A DNA stretch of 64,000 nucleotides from Sisyra terminalis (Eukaryota > Arthropoda > Insecta > Neuroptera > Sisyridae). The stretch is from assembly GCA_958496175.1 (NCBI GenBank), contig OY292275.1:36595701-36659700 (forward strand), given 5' to 3'. This document shows positions 60,195 to 64,000 of the stretch, piece by piece. A program made the position numbers and the translations under genes. The notes under the pieces are model-generated. The model did no database searches. It had not been told where the DNA came from and saw nothing but the letters and a program-made list of their open reading frames with translations. Numbering within the stretch: the stretch's first letter is position 1; each line of letters starts with the position of its first letter.

Positions 60195-60365
60195 TGTTGG
60201 TCAAAAGAGTAATTAGAGGCACTAACGAGATAAGAAATAATCGAGAATGTTCTGGAAGAGTTTTAAAAGAATAAAGGATTAAAAGGGTTATAAAACAGGT
60301 AAACAAAACATTTTCTAGAACATTATACGGTCAATTATCGATGGAAGTGATCGAAGAATCTAGAA
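60195..60365 (+). promoter_or_regulatory. heat-shock-element cluster with TATA box, possibly a retroelement LTR
   Basis: A perfect three-unit heat-shock element, GAA-tg-TTC-tg-GAA, lies at 60245-60257. TTC-ta-GAA follows at 60313-60320 and GAA-ga-ATC-ta-GAA (one mismatch) at 60353-60365. TATAAAA is at 60289-60295. The block starts TGTTGG at 60195, the usual start of Copia-type LTRs. No LTR end (CCAACA) or coding sequence follows, so the LTR reading is only inference. HSF binding is predicted from motif alone. Confidence 0.4.
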
Positions 60366-63300
60366 AAATCTCAAGAGACATAAAAAGGACCTCAACCGTC
60401 TGATAGAGTCAGTAAAACATAAATAGTGAAAACAGTCAAACATAAATAGTAAAAATGTCGAATATAAGTAGAAACCTCTTTTCTCCAATCGATTGAAAAA
60501 TGAAAATTTTGAAGAATTAAAACTTTAAAATGTTCTCGTTTAATCAGTACTTATAGGATATGATTTTCAAAGCTCAGTAATTGTAATAAGTAAAATGTAT
60601 TGATTTTTATCAAAACCTCTGACGCCAGTGGTTTTTAAACTATATTTTAGCACGACTCAAATTATTTGATCGCCAAATGATCATTCCATTTCTTAAAATA
60701 CTACAAACGCAAACTTTTTAGCATGTACTAAAAAAATCATTAAGATGAACTATTATACGCAAGTAAAAACCAATAACAATATTTTATTATTGTCGCTTAA
60801 TGGATTGGATGTGTTTGCCTATTAACACAAAATTTTTCAAATCTATTCGCGCGAAATCTTAGCTAATATTCGCGCCTCCCTTTAGACAAGTCCACGGTTC
60901 CCTAGGGAGGCGCACCTCCTAATTTGGAAAACATTACCTTGCGTAGATCCTCCATTTTGTTTGTCTCTTTAAAGGTATTGTTGCACCTTTCATGTATATG
61001 TAAACAAAGTTAATTTTTTTTTTGCTGCGATATCAATTCGTAATCTGTTCCCGAACATTAAGTGAATAGGATAAGAGAACAAGTGGGTGAAGACCACACA
61101 CCTTAATAGTGGTACCTTAAGGTGTTACAGGGTCTCTGAATAGTAGCTTCAGGAATGAGATAGCAAAACTGATGTAAACTCAAGAATAAGTGCTTTTATG
61201 ACTTCAGAGATGATACACAGTACGTATACTGTATATTCGTATATTGAGTATGAAGCTTTGATTGGTTAATATTTCGAAAAAAAACAAACTAGGAACTAGG
61301 TAGCTTGACGACACATTGTTTTTACTATTTTTAATTAATGTGCTTTTATCATCATTATATAAAAGGCTTTATTTGAAAATTAACAATTGAGATCAATATG
61401 TACGCTATACTAAATATGTATTATATATATTTTATTCATATAGGCTCTTTTGTTTAACTTTAAAATATTTAAACAGTTATTGGGAGTAACCAATAAAAGT
61501 TGTTTACCATTATAAATATTTAATAATAAAAAGTAAATCCAATCCATGCACTTAGTTAAATCAATTAATTAATATGATTCCTTTAAAAAAATATGAAATT
61601 AGTTGATATCGATATTTTTAAGTAAAAATAACCATATATTATTATAACGATTTTAATAAAATACATTCTATTAACTATTAAAGCAACTAGACAAAAAAGT
61701 TGACCATTAATTAATTAGTTTCTTTTTGTTTGTTTGTTGAAGGGTATATAAGACAAGAAGATTTTTGAATAAAGTATGCCAATCGCCATGCATTAAAGCT
61801 TCAGTTTCTGATGAATTTTGAAGAAAATTGGTTTAAAATAATTTGGAAATTTTTGATTACAGTATAACAGAGTAAATTTCCCAAAATAGTTATTTCTTAA
61901 TTTATTTTAAAACCTTTTTATAAGGTATGAAATGCAAAAAAATATTCATCTCTGTTACAATTTATCACTAAAATACGGCAAACAAAGCGAATTCTGGGAC
62001 ATAACATTATATTCAGTTGAACCAAAAAGTCTCAAATTTTTCTTGAAATAAAATTTATCGAAAAATTAAGCTGTACTCGTTATCTTCTTGGCATTAAATA
62101 AAGCTTAACAATATCTTTTGGTTTCGTTTGCTTAAAAACTAGCCAAAAAATGATTGTTTTGGGAAAATTGTTCTAAGTAACTGAAGCTTAAATTTTGAAG
62201 ATTTATTTACCTTTCAATAAATTTTATTTTTGCCTCAGTTGGTTTAGACAAATTTACTAGGATATAGTAGGATACTATAAGATACTATAAATAGGATTTA
62301 TTGGATACTACCTCAAATTTAACTACACAATCACAGTTTTCTATGATTTATCGTTTTTGAAAATCTACCGTTATTACTACCGAAATCGAAGCTAAGTTCG
62401 GAAACTTCTGAACGTAAAAAATCATTTGTACCATTATTTGAGTCAAATGGATTGGTCGTTTTATTTGATATGAACTTTATTCATTTCCTTTTATAACAAC
62501 TTATTAGTAATTATGACAAATAAAAAATACAAAAAGTAAATATAAAAAAAAAAACATTAGAAAAGGAATTTTAGTCTTAAAAGGAATTTTCGGTTTCGTT
62601 GAAATTAGGAAAGAAATCGAATTTTGGATGTAAACACTAATTTCGGTTAGGCACTTATGGACGACAAAGAACCCATTTCGTTTGTGACAAGAATCAGGGA
62701 AAACAAGAAAACAGAGTTCTTAGCGACGTATAAAAATAAAAATGCGGGAAAATTTTGAACATTGTTGTTTAGTAAGAAAAATAAAAGAAAATTACCCCCT
62801 CCCCGGCCGGAGAAAAAGAAAATCATGTATGGATTTATTTTTTTCCTTCCCTTATATTTTCACCAATTTTTTCAAATTAAAAAAAACAGCATTGAATACG
62901 CTCCTCACCCATATATTTTAATCTTTTGTGAAAATAAACTTTTCTCACAATAAATTTTTGAATTTAAAACTGTGAAATAACATATAACGTATTTTTGAAG
63001 ATTCGGAAATTTCTTCTTTTTTCGGCCAAACAAACTTTTTCCAAATTTCTAAACATCGAAATAACATTAAAAAGAACATGTCTATAGAAAAAGTATTGAA
63101 AATAACATTTTCGATCATTCCCCCTCTGGGAAAAGTCCGGTCTTGAAAATTCTAGTTTAGGGCTCAGAACATATCATAATGAGAAAAATGAAACATATTC
63201 TAAAGAGTTCCCGAAAACAGTGATACATATTCAAACGTATTAAAAAAAAATCCGTTATATTTGTGTATTAATTAGGTTGTGAAAAGCAGAATGTGTTATT

Positions 63301-64000
63301 TTTTTTTTATTACTCAAAAATATTAAAAATTCATATTAATACAAATACTTTTTATTGGTAAATTATGTTAAATTTTAACTGTTTACGAAAAAAAGCATTG
63401 ATTTTTCAAAGTTTGTAATAGTGAGATTTCTATTAACAAATGAAGCTTTTCATTGTTTATTTTATTCAGCCATATCCTGCAGGTTAACAGTCGAAGCATT
63501 CAGTTATTGAACCCTAAAAATTGAAAAAGTTTACCAAAATAAGGTCACTTGTTGGAGAAATCGTGATATTATTCTATTTTTTAAACGGGAGTTTTAATAT
63601 TCAAAGAAAGAATAAAACTTTCTATAATGTGAGAAGGTATTCGTATTCCTCTTCCTTTGAAAGAATAAAAATAAAGAACCATTTAGAGAAACTTACGCCA
63701 TTCCGACACCATTAGATCTCTTTTTTATTCGATTTTCTTTATAAATAGTTTGACAATAAAAAAAATGGAAAATGGACTATCATATAAACGATGGGTCAAC
63801 TTATCTTTTACAATCTCGTTATAATATTCGTCGAATTCATATTGACCTCATTCTTCCTCCTGAAAATTGTCTCGGAAAAGAAGAAAGAAAGTTTAACTAC
63901 TTTATATCCGAACGATCTGTTTCCGAATACTCGAAATAAAATCTCAATCAGCAGTGATTTTCTTTGGAATTTCCAGCGACAATAATTTTTATATAAACTT
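60366..64000. other. unannotated AT-rich stretch to the window end
   Basis: A GC-richer stretch at 60845-60960 (AATATTCGCGCCTCCCTTTA, GGGAGGCGCACCTCC) and another at 61080-61150 (AAGACCACACACCTTAATAG, GGTACCTTAAGGTG) look like remnants of repeats but match nothing I can name. No exon supported. Frames after 62700 are T-run artefacts. Confidence 0.35.

Noticed and set aside
61040..61200. LTR or primer-binding region
   Set aside because: GC-richer words look repeat-like, but no terminal pair, primer site or second copy was seen in the window.
1..64000. CRISPR array, bacterial operons or rRNA genes
   Set aside because: No regularly spaced direct repeats, no Shine-Dalgarno-type gene packing and no rRNA motifs; the DNA is eukaryotic.

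Overview
The window reads as about 64 kb of AT-rich nuclear DNA from an arthropod, most likely an insect. The evidence is spliceosomal introns in conserved animal genes, a Helitron, mariner, hAT, PIF/Harbinger, Jockey-type LINE and Ty3/gypsy mixture of insect type, and no bacterial-style gene packing. I cannot name the order or species from sequence alone.

Genes lie almost entirely in the first 15 kb. From left to right these are a possible 3' end of an upstream gene (first ~55 bases, weak), a four-exon minus-strand gene for a small secreted Cys-rich/EGF protein (2376-3153), a three-exon minus-strand TAF11 (4008-7917), and a six-exon plus-strand kinesin-5 of the Eg5/KLP61F/BimC type (8594-14765). 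TAF11 and kinesin-5 are head-to-head, with 676 bases between start codons. I joined the exons by hand from GT-AG sites, reading phase and family resemblance. All three multi-exon models stay in frame from ATG to stop.

From 15 to 64 kb I find no convincing host gene. It is a bed of decayed mobile DNA separated by unannotatable AT-rich sequence. It holds a rearranged Helitron (16.5-20.1 kb), three copies of one mariner-type non-autonomous family (one in a TAF11 intron, one in a kinesin-5 intron), two hAT MITE families with three copies each, and a PIF/Harbinger MITE. It also holds LINE, Jockey and gypsy relics, a likely solo LTR inside an hAT MITE, and a hammerhead-like motif of the kind carried by Penelope-like elements. 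Several inverted-repeat elements are present, including a perfect-looking ~480-base palindrome at 42.7-43.2 kb and a nested inverted-repeat element at 54.4-55.4 kb. Some GC-richer, apparently non-repetitive blocks (about 21.9-22.2, 23.5-23.8, 36.9-37.1, 51.0-52.1 and 58.4-59.5 kb) could be conserved regulatory DNA or missed exons of a large neighbouring gene.

The items most worth following are the palindrome, the hammerhead/Penelope motif, the heat-shock-element cluster at 60.2-60.4 kb, the internally inverted Helitron and the small secreted EGF protein. I see no clear multi-gene novel system.
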